Part shown: one piece after another, positions 35,940-43,927 of the stretch
How positions within the stretch are numbered: position 1 is the first letter of the stretch
Layout: each line of letters starts with the position of its first letter
Assembly: GCF_002280675.1 (NCBI RefSeq)
Contig: NZ_NCEN01000001.1
Coordinates: forward strand, 186,001 to 250,000
Length of the DNA stretch: 64,000 nucleotides
Source of the DNA: Novosphingobium sp. 32-60-15
GTDB lineage: Bacteria; Pseudomonadota; Alphaproteobacteria; Sphingomonadales; Sphingomonadaceae
Direction of reading: 5' to 3'
Position numbers and translations under genes: made by a program
The notes under the pieces: model-generated
Databases searched by the model: none
Told to the model about the DNA's origin: nothing
What the model saw: only the letters and a program-made list of their open reading frames with translations

Positions 35940-37205
35940 ATGTATGATGAATTCTATGGCCTGACGGGCCGCCCGTTCCAACTGACACCCGATCCACGCT
36001 TTTACTTTGAAAGTGGAACGCATCGCAAGGCGCTGTCCTATCTCGGCTATGGCCTGGCGCAAGGTGAAGGCTTCATCGTTATCACTGGCGAAGTCGGCGC
36101 GGGCAAGTCCACGCTGGCGGCGCATCTGATGGCGACAGTGGATCGTCAACGCTTGACCGCAGCGCAGATCGTTACGTCGGCCTTGGATGGCGAAGAGCTT
36201 ATCCACGTATCGGCGCGCGCTTTCGGGCTTGAAGTGGCAGGCCATGACAAGGCAACCGCTCTCGCCCAGATTGAGGCGTTCCTGCATCACGAAGCCCGTG
36301 AAGGTCGCCGCTGCCTGCTGGTAGTGGATGAATCGCAGAACCTTTCGGTCGAAGCGCTTGAAGAACTGCGCATGCTGTCCAACTTCCAACTGGGCGCGCA
36401 CCCACTTTTGCAAATCCTGCTGCTTGGTCAGCCGGAATTCCGCACGCTTTTGCAGACGTCTGCCGAACTTGAACAATTGCGCCAGCGTGTGATCGCATCG
36501 CACCATCTGGATGCAATGGAGCCTTCGGAAGTCGGGCCTTATATTGAACATCGGTTGGCTTGCGTCGGCTGGCAGGGCAACCCTGCGTTCGATGCGCGGG
36601 TCTATGCCGATCTTGCCAAGGCCACTGACGGTGTTCCGCGCCGGATCAATCAGATCGTCAATCGCCTGCTTTTGATGGCGGCCATCGAGCAGCGCCAAAA
36701 CATCGACGCGGGCTTGCTTCAGGCGGTTATGACGGACCTTGCAGGGGATGGCGGTCTGAATGCAAAGTCTGCGGTCACTCCTGTGCCCGCCAGCCAAGCG
36801 CCAGTCGTTGAAATGGCATCGGTACAGCAGTTCGCGGCTCAACCGGTTGCTGCCCCTGCTGCATTTGACGAATCAGCATGGCGCGCGGCCCTGGCAGAGC
36901 GTGACGAGCAAATCGCCGAACTTCAGCAAGCGATCATCGAACTGGCTGACATGCGCCCTGCCGTAGTTGCTGAACCTGTCGCCGATCCGGCAATCCTTGC
37001 GCAGTTGGAAGAAGCCAATCGCCGCATCGCAGCCCTTGAAGCGCGCGATGGCGATGAAGAAGTCATTGCGGCTCTGGTTGATGCCAATCGTCGCATCGTA
37101 GCGCTGGAAACACGTACCGCCGAACAAGAGCAGGCGATCCGGCACACGCTGACCATGTTGATCGAATGGATCGAAACCGAAGATTACCAGCGCGCCGCCG
37201 CATAA
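35940..37205 (+). CDS. XrtA/PEP-CTERM-associated ExeA-like ATPase
   Basis: A 421-residue AAA ATPase. MYDEFYGLTGRPFQLTPDPRF is the family's fixed start, Walker A is TGEVGAGKST at 49-58, and Walker B is CLLVVDESQNLS near residue 122. The last 110 residues form a coiled coil with two near-identical heptad blocks (EANRRIAALEAR and DANRRIVALETR). It matches TIGR03015. The role, by likeness to ExeA, is to supply energy for assembly of an envelope machine. Confidence 0.88.
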   Translation: MYDEFYGLTGRPFQLTPDPRFYFESGTHRKALSYLGYGLAQGEGFIVITGEVGAGKSTLAAHLMATVDRQRLTAAQIVTSALDGEELIHVSARAFGLEVAGHDKATALAQIEAFLHHEAREGRRCLLVVDESQNLSVEALEELRMLSNFQLGAHPLLQILLLGQPEFRTLLQTSAELEQLRQRVIASHHLDAMEPSEVGPYIEHRLACVGWQGNPAFDARVYADLAKATDGVPRRINQIVNRLLLMAAIEQRQNIDAGLLQAVMTDLAGDGGLNAKSAVTPVPASQAPVVEMASVQQFAAQPVAAPAAFDESAWRAALAERDEQIAELQQAIIELADMRPAVVAEPVADPAILAQLEEANRRIAALEARDGDEEVIAALVDANRRIVALETRTAEQEQAIRHTLTMLIEWIETEDYQRAAA

Positions 37206-37230
37206 GGCGCCGCATAAGGGGATATTTGCG

Positions 37231-38112
37231 ATGAACGCGCGGTCCGGGCCTGTGCTCAACGGCCTGTCGGTCGATGTCGAAGACTGGTTTCAGGTCGGCG
37301 CGTTTGAAACCGTGATCGACCGCTCCGCGTGGGACGGCCTCGCATGCCGGGTTGAGCGTAATTGCGCCCAAATCCTTGCTCTGTTTGACGATGCCAATGT
37401 CAAAGGCACCTTCTTTACGCTGGGATGGGTGGCGCAGCGCTATCCGGTGATGATGCGCCAGATTGCGGATGCCGGCCATGAAATCGCCAGCCATGGCTGG
37501 GATCATGCCCGCGTGTTCACTCTGGGCCGCCAAGCATTCGCAGCCGATGTCGAGCGCGCCCGCAAGGTTCTGGAAGATACGACCGGCCACAAGGTTACGG
37601 GCTATCGCGCGCCCAGCTTTTCCATCGACGCCCGCACGCCTTGGGCGCACGAAGTCCTGGCCGAACAAGGCTATGCCTACTCATCCTCGGTCGCGCCGAT
37701 TGTGCATGATCATTACGGCTGGCGCGATGCGCCGCGCTTTGCATTCCGGCCTGTCGAAGGTGCAGATTTCATCGAGATTCCCGTGACCACCGCTGAAGTG
37801 GCCGGACGGCGCATGGCAGCAGGCGGCGGCGGGTTTTTCCGGCTGTTGCCCTATTCCGTATCGCGTTGGGCAATCCGGCAAGTCAACTTGCGCGATCACC
37901 GGCCAGCCGTCTTCTATTTCCACCCTTGGGAAATTGATCCGGACCAGCCGCGCCCCGCCAATGCGCCGTTGAAGTCACGCCTGCGCCATTACACCAATCT
38001 TGATGTCATGGCGGCAAAACTGTCACGGCTTGTCCACGAATTCCGCTGGGGCCGGATGGACGAAGTCGCCGTGATGGAAGCTGCGCGTACGCCTGCAAGG
38101 CTGGCCGCATGA
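37231..38112 (+). CDS. XrtA-associated polysaccharide deacetylase
   Basis: A 293-residue NodB-fold deacetylase. The metal-binding and catalytic motifs are LSVDVEDWFQV (catalytic Asp and ligand Asp), HEIASHGWDHARVF (two His ligands) and GYRAPSFSID. It has no signal peptide and matches the XrtA group (TIGR03006), expected to remove acetyl groups from amino sugars of the polymer or its lipid-linked repeat. It overlaps the FemAB gene by four bases. Confidence 0.9.
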   Translation: MNARSGPVLNGLSVDVEDWFQVGAFETVIDRSAWDGLACRVERNCAQILALFDDANVKGTFFTLGWVAQRYPVMMRQIADAGHEIASHGWDHARVFTLGRQAFAADVERARKVLEDTTGHKVTGYRAPSFSIDARTPWAHEVLAEQGYAYSSSVAPIVHDHYGWRDAPRFAFRPVEGADFIEIPVTTAEVAGRRMAAGGGGFFRLLPYSVSRWAIRQVNLRDHRPAVFYFHPWEIDPDQPRPANAPLKSRLRHYTNLDVMAAKLSRLVHEFRWGRMDEVAVMEAARTPARLAA

Positions 38113-39164
38113 ACGCTCCATTCGTACCCACGCGCGTTGCCGTGCGCCTTGCCGATCCCGGCGATCGCCCTGCCATTGCGCGCTTTTTGGCAAACCATCC
38201 CGATACAACCGCGTTCCACCGTTTTGAATGGCTCGATGCTGTAGAGCGCGCAACCGGCCATCGAACCCACATTCTGGTGTCTGAACAAGACACCACAATT
38301 CGCGCCGTTCTGCCTTTGCATGAAGCACACAGTCCGCTGTTCGGGCGCGCACTTGTATCCACCGGCTTTGCGGTTGGTGGCGGCGTGGTGGGTGAGGGCG
38401 ATCCGGCCTTGTTTGCAGCGGCACAGGAACTGGCGGTGCGCCTTCAGTGCCCCAGTCTCGAACTGCGCGGCGGTCCGCTGCCAACAGGCGCAGACTGGCA
38501 TATCAAGCAAGATAGCCACGCAGGTTTCGTCAATCCGCTTGCTGCCGATGATGACGCGCAATTGCTTGCCGTGCCGCGCAAACAGCGTGCCGAAGTGCGT
38601 CGCGGGCTGGGCCACAATATGGAAGTGCGCATTGGCAGCGATGCTGACGCGCGTGCAATGCATTACGGGATCTACGCAGAATCCGTGCGCAACCTTGGCA
38701 CGCCCGTATATCCCAAGTCATTGTTCGATGCCGTCATGGATGGTTTTGGCGATGATGCAGATATCCTGACGGTGCTGCATGACGGGCGGCCGCTGGCCTC
38801 GGTGCTCAGCCTTTATCATCGCGGTGCGGTGATGCCTTATTGGGGCGGCGGCGTATTTGCTGCCCGCACCACGCGCGCCAACGATGTCATGTATTATGCG
38901 CTGATGAACCACGCCCGCACCCGCGGTTGTGACCGGTTCGATTTTGGCCGCTCCAAATGCAACACCGGCGCTTATCATTTCAAGCGCAACTGGGGATTTG
39001 AGCCGCAGCCGCTGTCATATGCCAACTGGACAGCCGACGGCGCTCCACCGCGCGACGTCAACCCGCTTAGCCCGCGCTACAAAGCCAAAATCGCAGCATG
39101 GCAAAAGCTGCCACTGTCCATCGCCAATCGCATCGGGCCGTTCATTGCGCAGGGCCTTGCATGA
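38109..39164 (+). CDS. XrtA/PEP-CTERM-associated FemAB-like protein
   Basis: A 351-residue FemAB/GNAT-fold protein of the TIGR03019 group. Seen are HRFEWLDAVERATGHRTHILV, LPRKQRAEVRRGLGHNMEV and GCDRFDFGRSKCNTGAYHFKRNWGFEPQPL, which is the conserved C-terminal block. FemAB enzymes transfer aminoacyl or acyl groups, and here the acceptor is probably the polysaccharide or its precursor. It is coupled to the deacetylase (4-base overlap) and to the glycosyltransferase (4-base overlap). Confidence 0.88.
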   Translation: MNAPFVPTRVAVRLADPGDRPAIARFLANHPDTTAFHRFEWLDAVERATGHRTHILVSEQDTTIRAVLPLHEAHSPLFGRALVSTGFAVGGGVVGEGDPALFAAAQELAVRLQCPSLELRGGPLPTGADWHIKQDSHAGFVNPLAADDDAQLLAVPRKQRAEVRRGLGHNMEVRIGSDADARAMHYGIYAESVRNLGTPVYPKSLFDAVMDGFGDDADILTVLHDGRPLASVLSLYHRGAVMPYWGGGVFAARTTRANDVMYYALMNHARTRGCDRFDFGRSKCNTGAYHFKRNWGFEPQPLSYANWTADGAPPRDVNPLSPRYKAKIAAWQKLPLSIANRIGPFIAQGLA

Positions 39165-40390
39165 GCGAGGTTCTGTTCCTTGCCCATCGCATACCCTTTC
39201 CCCCGGATCGTGGTGACAAGATCCGGTCCTGCCACGTGTTGCGCCACATTGCCGCGCTCGCCCCGGTCCACGTCGCGTGCTTTGCCGATGATGAAACCGA
39301 TCTGGCCCATGAAGCAGAGCTTTCTGCCGTTGCGCAAAGCCATTGTCTTGTCCGCAGATCGCGTTCTTTGACGCTGGCGGGGATCGAAGCACTGCTGACC
39401 GGCAAGCCCGTGAGCCTCACCGCTTTTGCGGACAAGGCGCTTCACACTTACATCGCCCAACTGCTCGCCGAACGCCCGATCACCGCGATTTACGTGTTTT
39501 CTGGCCAAATGGCGCAATACATTCCGGCAGTTTTCACAGGCCGCGTCGTCATGGATTTCGTTGACGTCGATTCGGCAAAGTTCAATGCCTACGCTTCCCA
39601 AGCGCGCTTCCCGGCCAGCATGTTGTATTCCCGCGAAGCCCGCTTGCTCAGCCGCTTTGAAAGCCTCACCGCCCGCCGCGCTTCAACCAGTCTGCTGGTT
39701 ACGCCAGAGGAGACGGACCTGTTCCGGTCGAGGCTTTCGGAAGGGCCTGCGCCAACACTGCAGCCGCTGTGCAATGGCATAGACACGACCTTTTTCGATC
39801 CCGCAAACGTGCCCGCTGCGCCAGAAATGGCGGGCGAGGGGCCACAAATCACCTTCACCGGACAGATGGATTACCCGCCAAACGTCGCCGCAGTTGAAAT
39901 GTTTGCGCGCGAAGTCATGCCAGTCATCCGCAGCACCTTTGCCGAGGCGCGTTTCAACATCGTCGGTCGCGCGCCGGTTCCGTCAGTGCGCGCGCTGGAT
40001 GGCGTGAACGGCGCAAGGGTGACGGGCGCTGTAATCGATGTACGACCGTGGATTGCCGGGGCCGATCTGGTCGTCGCCCCGCTGACCATTGCGCGCGGCG
40101 TGCAGAACAAGGTGCTCGAAGCCATGGCGATGGCCCGCCCTGTTCTGGCCACACCCGAAGCGGCGACCGGCATTCCCGCACGGGATGGCTACGATTTCAT
40201 TGTTGCAAAAGGTGCTGATGCATTGGGCCGCCAAGCGCTCGGCTTATTGCACGATCCGGTGCGGGCAGCAGCCATCGGCCAATCGGCGCGCACGTTTGTT
40301 GTGCGCGAATGTGGTTGGGACCATGTGCTCGCCCCGCTTGCTGCACTGCTTGGACTGAACAGCGCGGAGGCTTCCAGTGCAGCCGCGTGA
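39161..40390 (+). CDS. XrtA-associated glycosyltransferase (TIGR03087-like)
   Basis: A 409-residue GT-B glycosyltransferase, with LFLAHRIPFPPDRGDKIRSCH at the start, the donor-site region GPQITFTGQMDYPPNVAAVEMF, and RGVQNKVLEAMAMARPVLATPEAATGI at the end, a group-4 pattern. It should add a sugar to the lipid-linked repeat unit. The ATG at 39161 overlaps the FemAB stop by four bases; an open frame upstream is ignored. The end overlaps the exosortase start by 14 bases. Confidence 0.9.
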   Translation: MSEVLFLAHRIPFPPDRGDKIRSCHVLRHIAALAPVHVACFADDETDLAHEAELSAVAQSHCLVRRSRSLTLAGIEALLTGKPVSLTAFADKALHTYIAQLLAERPITAIYVFSGQMAQYIPAVFTGRVVMDFVDVDSAKFNAYASQARFPASMLYSREARLLSRFESLTARRASTSLLVTPEETDLFRSRLSEGPAPTLQPLCNGIDTTFFDPANVPAAPEMAGEGPQITFTGQMDYPPNVAAVEMFAREVMPVIRSTFAEARFNIVGRAPVPSVRALDGVNGARVTGAVIDVRPWIAGADLVVAPLTIARGVQNKVLEAMAMARPVLATPEAATGIPARDGYDFIVAKGADALGRQALGLLHDPVRAAAIGQSARTFVVRECGWDHVLAPLAALLGLNSAEASSAAA

Positions 40391-41945
40391 TCTTGCTTTC
40401 AAAGCTCCGCTGGCGCGGGCATGGGCATCGCTGCCTGCGCCATGGCAGCGCCCGCTGGTCATGCTGTGCGTCGCGTGGGCAGGCAATATCGCCCTGTTCT
40501 TTGCTGATTGGCGGGCGATGGCCCTCCAGTGGTGGGATAGCTCGACTTACAATCACGTCCTGCTCATTCCGTTCATCCTTGGCTGGTTGATTTCACTCCG
40601 AGGACGCGAAGTCTTGCGCATCAGCCCCCAAGGCTGGTTGCCCGGTCTGGTCCTGTTTGGCGGCGCTGGGTTTCTCTGGTTGCTTGGCCATTTCGCTGGA
40701 TTATCCATTGCCACGCAACTTGGCGTTGTGGTGATGGCTCAAGCCAGCGTCCTGACATTGCTTGGTCCCCGCGCGTCGGCAGCCTTGCTGTTTCCGCTGG
40801 CCTACATGCTGTTTCTCGTGCCCGTAGGGGATGAATTGGTCCCGACGCTTCAGACCATTACGGCCTCAATCACCATGACTCTGCTCGGTTGGGCTGGCGT
40901 ACCAGCGCATATCGAAGGCGTGTTCATCACCACACCTGCGGGATATTTCGAGGTTGCCGAGGCTTGCTCAGGCGTCAAATTCCTGATCGCGATGATTGCT
41001 TACGGTGCGCTTGTCGCCAACGTCTGCTTCCGGTCATGGTCGCGCCGTGCCGCCTTCATGGCTTTGTGCATCACCATGCCGATTATCGCCAATGGCATTC
41101 GCGCATGGGGCACAATCTTTATCGCCGAATTTCACGGCATCGAATTTGCCGCAGGCTTCGATCACATATTCTACGGCTGGATATTCTTTGCCATCGTCAT
41201 GGCGCTGGTCATGATCATCGCGTGGCGTTTCTTTGACCGCGCGATCGATGACCGCATGATCAATGCCGATGCGATCAACGCCAACACCATCCTTGCGCGC
41301 GCTGCCGGGTTCGCGGGTTATCAGGGCAGGGGCCTTGTGATCATGGCCGCACTCGCGCTGATTTTCACAGGGTGGGGGGCATGGGCCAACCGGCTTGAGG
41401 CACCTGTGCCACCATTGATCGTCTTGCCACAGGTCAGTGGCTGGCAACAGGTTGACTACGCCCCGCTTGCCCCTTGGCAGCCGTTGCACGGCGGCGCTGA
41501 TCATGTGGTTCTGGGTCGCTATCAAGACGCATCGGGCCACATCGTAGACGTGTCTTTCGCCCTGTACGCATCCCAAGGTGATGAACGTGAGGCTGGCGGC
41601 TTCGGGCAAGGCGCATTGCCGCTTAACGGGCAGTGGTCGTGGGAAAGATCTGCGACGGCGCTTGGCCAGGGACAGGCTGACCGGATTCAAACCGCTGGAC
41701 CTGTCTATCGCCTTTCAGAAACGTTTTACCGTTCCGGGCCTGTGCTAACCGGCAGCAATACACGGCTGAAAATCCAGAATATTATGGACCGCTTTCTCCT
41801 GAAAAAGCGCACCACAGCGGCATTGATCATCTCATCGGAAGATCAGGTGACCGGCCGTCCTCCGGCAGAAGACTCTCTCCGCGCGTTTTTGAAAGCCACA
41901 GGCCCCACCGATGTTTGGATGGACCGTCTGGCCTCTGGCCGATAG
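40377..41945 (+). CDS. xrtA: Exosortase A fused to an EpsI domain
   Basis: A 522-residue membrane protein. Residues 1-290 are the exosortase, with about eight transmembrane helices and the catalytic trio C197 (EVAEACSGVKF), R242 (NGIRAWGT, the N-x-x-R motif) and H263 (FDHIFYGW). The following 230 residues are an EpsI/DUF3485 periplasmic domain (VLPQVSGWQQVD, VVLGRYQD, VYRLSETFYRSG). Exosortase A cuts and anchors PEP-CTERM proteins. The GTG at 40377 follows GCGGAGG at a good distance and overlaps the glycosyltransferase end. Confidence 0.93.
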   Translation: MQPRDLAFKAPLARAWASLPAPWQRPLVMLCVAWAGNIALFFADWRAMALQWWDSSTYNHVLLIPFILGWLISLRGREVLRISPQGWLPGLVLFGGAGFLWLLGHFAGLSIATQLGVVVMAQASVLTLLGPRASAALLFPLAYMLFLVPVGDELVPTLQTITASITMTLLGWAGVPAHIEGVFITTPAGYFEVAEACSGVKFLIAMIAYGALVANVCFRSWSRRAAFMALCITMPIIANGIRAWGTIFIAEFHGIEFAAGFDHIFYGWIFFAIVMALVMIIAWRFFDRAIDDRMINADAINANTILARAAGFAGYQGRGLVIMAALALIFTGWGAWANRLEAPVPPLIVLPQVSGWQQVDYAPLAPWQPLHGGADHVVLGRYQDASGHIVDVSFALYASQGDEREAGGFGQGALPLNGQWSWERSATALGQGQADRIQTAGPVYRLSETFYRSGPVLTGSNTRLKIQNIMDRFLLKKRTTAALIISSEDQVTGRPPAEDSLRAFLKATGPTDVWMDRLASGR

Positions 41946-41955
41946 GGCTCGCAAT

Positions 41956-43845
41956 ATGTGCGGAATTGCCGGAATCTTCCATACCGAGGGCCAAAAGCCG
42001 GTTGACCCAGACCGGGTTCGCCTGATGTGCAATGCCATCGCGCATCGCGGACCCGACGGCGAAGGCGTCTGGACCGCGCCGGGCATTGGCCTGGGGCACC
42101 GGCGTTTGTCCATCATTGACCTCGCCGGATCGCCACAACCGATGGCGTCGGTTGAAGAAGATGCCGTCATCGTGTTCAATGGCGAAATCTACAATTTTAT
42201 GGATTTACGCGCTGAACTTCAGGCGCTGGGTGCAAAGTTTCGCACCGATGGTGATACCGAAGTCATCCTTCAGGCGTGGCGGCACTGGGGCACTGATTGT
42301 CTGAAGCGGCTGCATGGCATGTTCGCCTTTGCGCTGTATGATCTGCGCCAGCGCACGATGCTGCTGGCGCGTGACCGGCTTGGCGTAAAACCGCTGTTCA
42401 CGGCGCGGCTCGCCGATGGTTCAATCATTTTCGGTTCGGAACTCAAAGCCTTACTCGCTCATCCTGCGTTCCGGCATGAGATCGATCCTTTGGCGATCGA
42501 AGACTATCTTGCGTGGGGTTACGTGCCCGATCACCGCTCGATCCTGAAGGGTGTCGAGAAGCTTCCGGCGGGTCACTACCAATTGCTTCGCCACGATGCG
42601 TCAGCGCCAGCGCCCGTCCAGTGGTGGGACGTGTCCTTTGCTGATCGCGCCAAAGGCAATTCCGACGATCTTGGTGCGCATTTGCTGCACCATATGCGCG
42701 AAGCGGTAACGTCGCGAATGCTCGCAGATGTACCGTTGGGTGCGTTTCTGTCAGGCGGGGTTGATAGCTCTAGCGTCGTTGCGCTTATGGCCGAGGCGAG
42801 CACGTCGCCGGTGAAAACATGTTCCATCGGCTTTGATGTCGAGGCGCTCGATGAAACCGCTTATGCTGACAGGATTGCTGAACAATTCCGCACACAGCAT
42901 TGGAAACGCAAGGTTTCTCCTGATGATTTCTCGTTGGTGGATCGCCTTGCCGGCATGTTTGACGAACCATTCGCCGATGCCTCAGCGCTCCCGACTTTCC
43001 GCGTATGCGAACTCGCGCGTCAGCATGTAACGGTGGCGCTTTCGGGTGATGGCGCGGACGAGGCATTTGCAGGCTATCGCCGTCAGACGTTCCAACACCG
43101 CGAAGAGCAAGTGCGTGCGCTGCTGCCATCAGCATTGCGCGGCCCTGTGTTTGGTACGCTCGGCAAGCTGTGGCCCAAAGCCGATTGGGCACCGCGCCCG
43201 CTGCGCGCCAAAGCAACCTTTCTAAGCCTGGCTACAAGCGGCGATGAAGGCTACGCGCGATCTCTTGCGGTAACTTCGCCGGAATTGCGTGATACGCTCT
43301 ACACGTCCGATTTTCGGCGCTTGCGGGGGGAATATCGCGCAGAGCAGCCATTCGTTGATTTGATGCGCCACGCGCCAGTACGCAGTGGCCTTGACCGTGC
43401 CCAATATGCTGATCTGAAATTCTATTTGCCCGGTGACATCCTGACAAAAGTGGATCGGACAAGCATGGCGGTCAGCCTTGAAGCGCGCGAGCCGCTGCTT
43501 GATCATCGCCTGATCGAGTTTGGCGCGCGCCTGCCTGAAAATATGCGCGTTCGCGGCACGACAGGCAAGTGGTTGGTCAAAGACACTATGCGCCGGTACT
43601 TGCCCGAAGATGTCCTGTTCCGCCAAAAAATGGGCTTTGTCACGCCAATCGCGCAATGGCTGCGCGGCCCACTGGCCAATGAAGCGCGCGGATTGGCATC
43701 AAGTGGCGCTTTGGCCCGCACAGGCTGGTTTGACGCATCACAGATTGATGCAGTCGCCGAGGCCCATATCGCAGGCAGGGCAGACCACGGCCGGTTGATC
43801 TGGCAACTGCTCATGTTACGGAAATCATTGGACCGGCTTGGTTGA
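41956..43845 (+). CDS. XrtA-associated amidotransferase (asparagine synthase family)
   Basis: A 629-residue class II glutamine amidotransferase of the AsnB type. The N-terminal nucleophile is C2 (MCGIAGIF), and the synthetase half has the P-loop LSGGVDSSS at 265-273. It matches the group found in XrtA loci (TIGR03108), likely amidating a uronic acid or other acid of the polymer rather than making asparagine. The ATG at 41956 is required because the Cys must be residue 2. It closes the XrtA operon; a near-consensus CtrA box overlaps its stop. Confidence 0.92.
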   Translation: MCGIAGIFHTEGQKPVDPDRVRLMCNAIAHRGPDGEGVWTAPGIGLGHRRLSIIDLAGSPQPMASVEEDAVIVFNGEIYNFMDLRAELQALGAKFRTDGDTEVILQAWRHWGTDCLKRLHGMFAFALYDLRQRTMLLARDRLGVKPLFTARLADGSIIFGSELKALLAHPAFRHEIDPLAIEDYLAWGYVPDHRSILKGVEKLPAGHYQLLRHDASAPAPVQWWDVSFADRAKGNSDDLGAHLLHHMREAVTSRMLADVPLGAFLSGGVDSSSVVALMAEASTSPVKTCSIGFDVEALDETAYADRIAEQFRTQHWKRKVSPDDFSLVDRLAGMFDEPFADASALPTFRVCELARQHVTVALSGDGADEAFAGYRRQTFQHREEQVRALLPSALRGPVFGTLGKLWPKADWAPRPLRAKATFLSLATSGDEGYARSLAVTSPELRDTLYTSDFRRLRGEYRAEQPFVDLMRHAPVRSGLDRAQYADLKFYLPGDILTKVDRTSMAVSLEAREPLLDHRLIEFGARLPENMRVRGTTGKWLVKDTMRRYLPEDVLFRQKMGFVTPIAQWLRGPLANEARGLASSGALARTGWFDASQIDAVAEAHIAGRADHGRLIWQLLMLRKSLDRLG

Positions 43846-43857
43846 TGCGGCGTTAAC
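43842..43857 (+). promoter_or_regulatory. Near-consensus CtrA box upstream of the CHASE2-EAL gene
   Basis: TTGA-TGCGGCG-TTAAC, one mismatch from TTAA-N7-TTAAC. It overlaps the amidotransferase stop codon and lies 71 bases before the ATG at 43928. Binding is inferred from the motif only. Confidence 0.33.
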
Positions 43858-43927
43858 ATCACGAGGCAGGTAAGAGGATATTCACCATTGCGGGCTACGA
43901 CGGCGGTGAAACAACCGCTGATGGTCC

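Noticed and set aside
35844..36842. A 332-codon minus-strand frame opposite the ExeA-like ATPase
   Set aside because: Antisense shadow; the plus-strand gene has intact Walker motifs.
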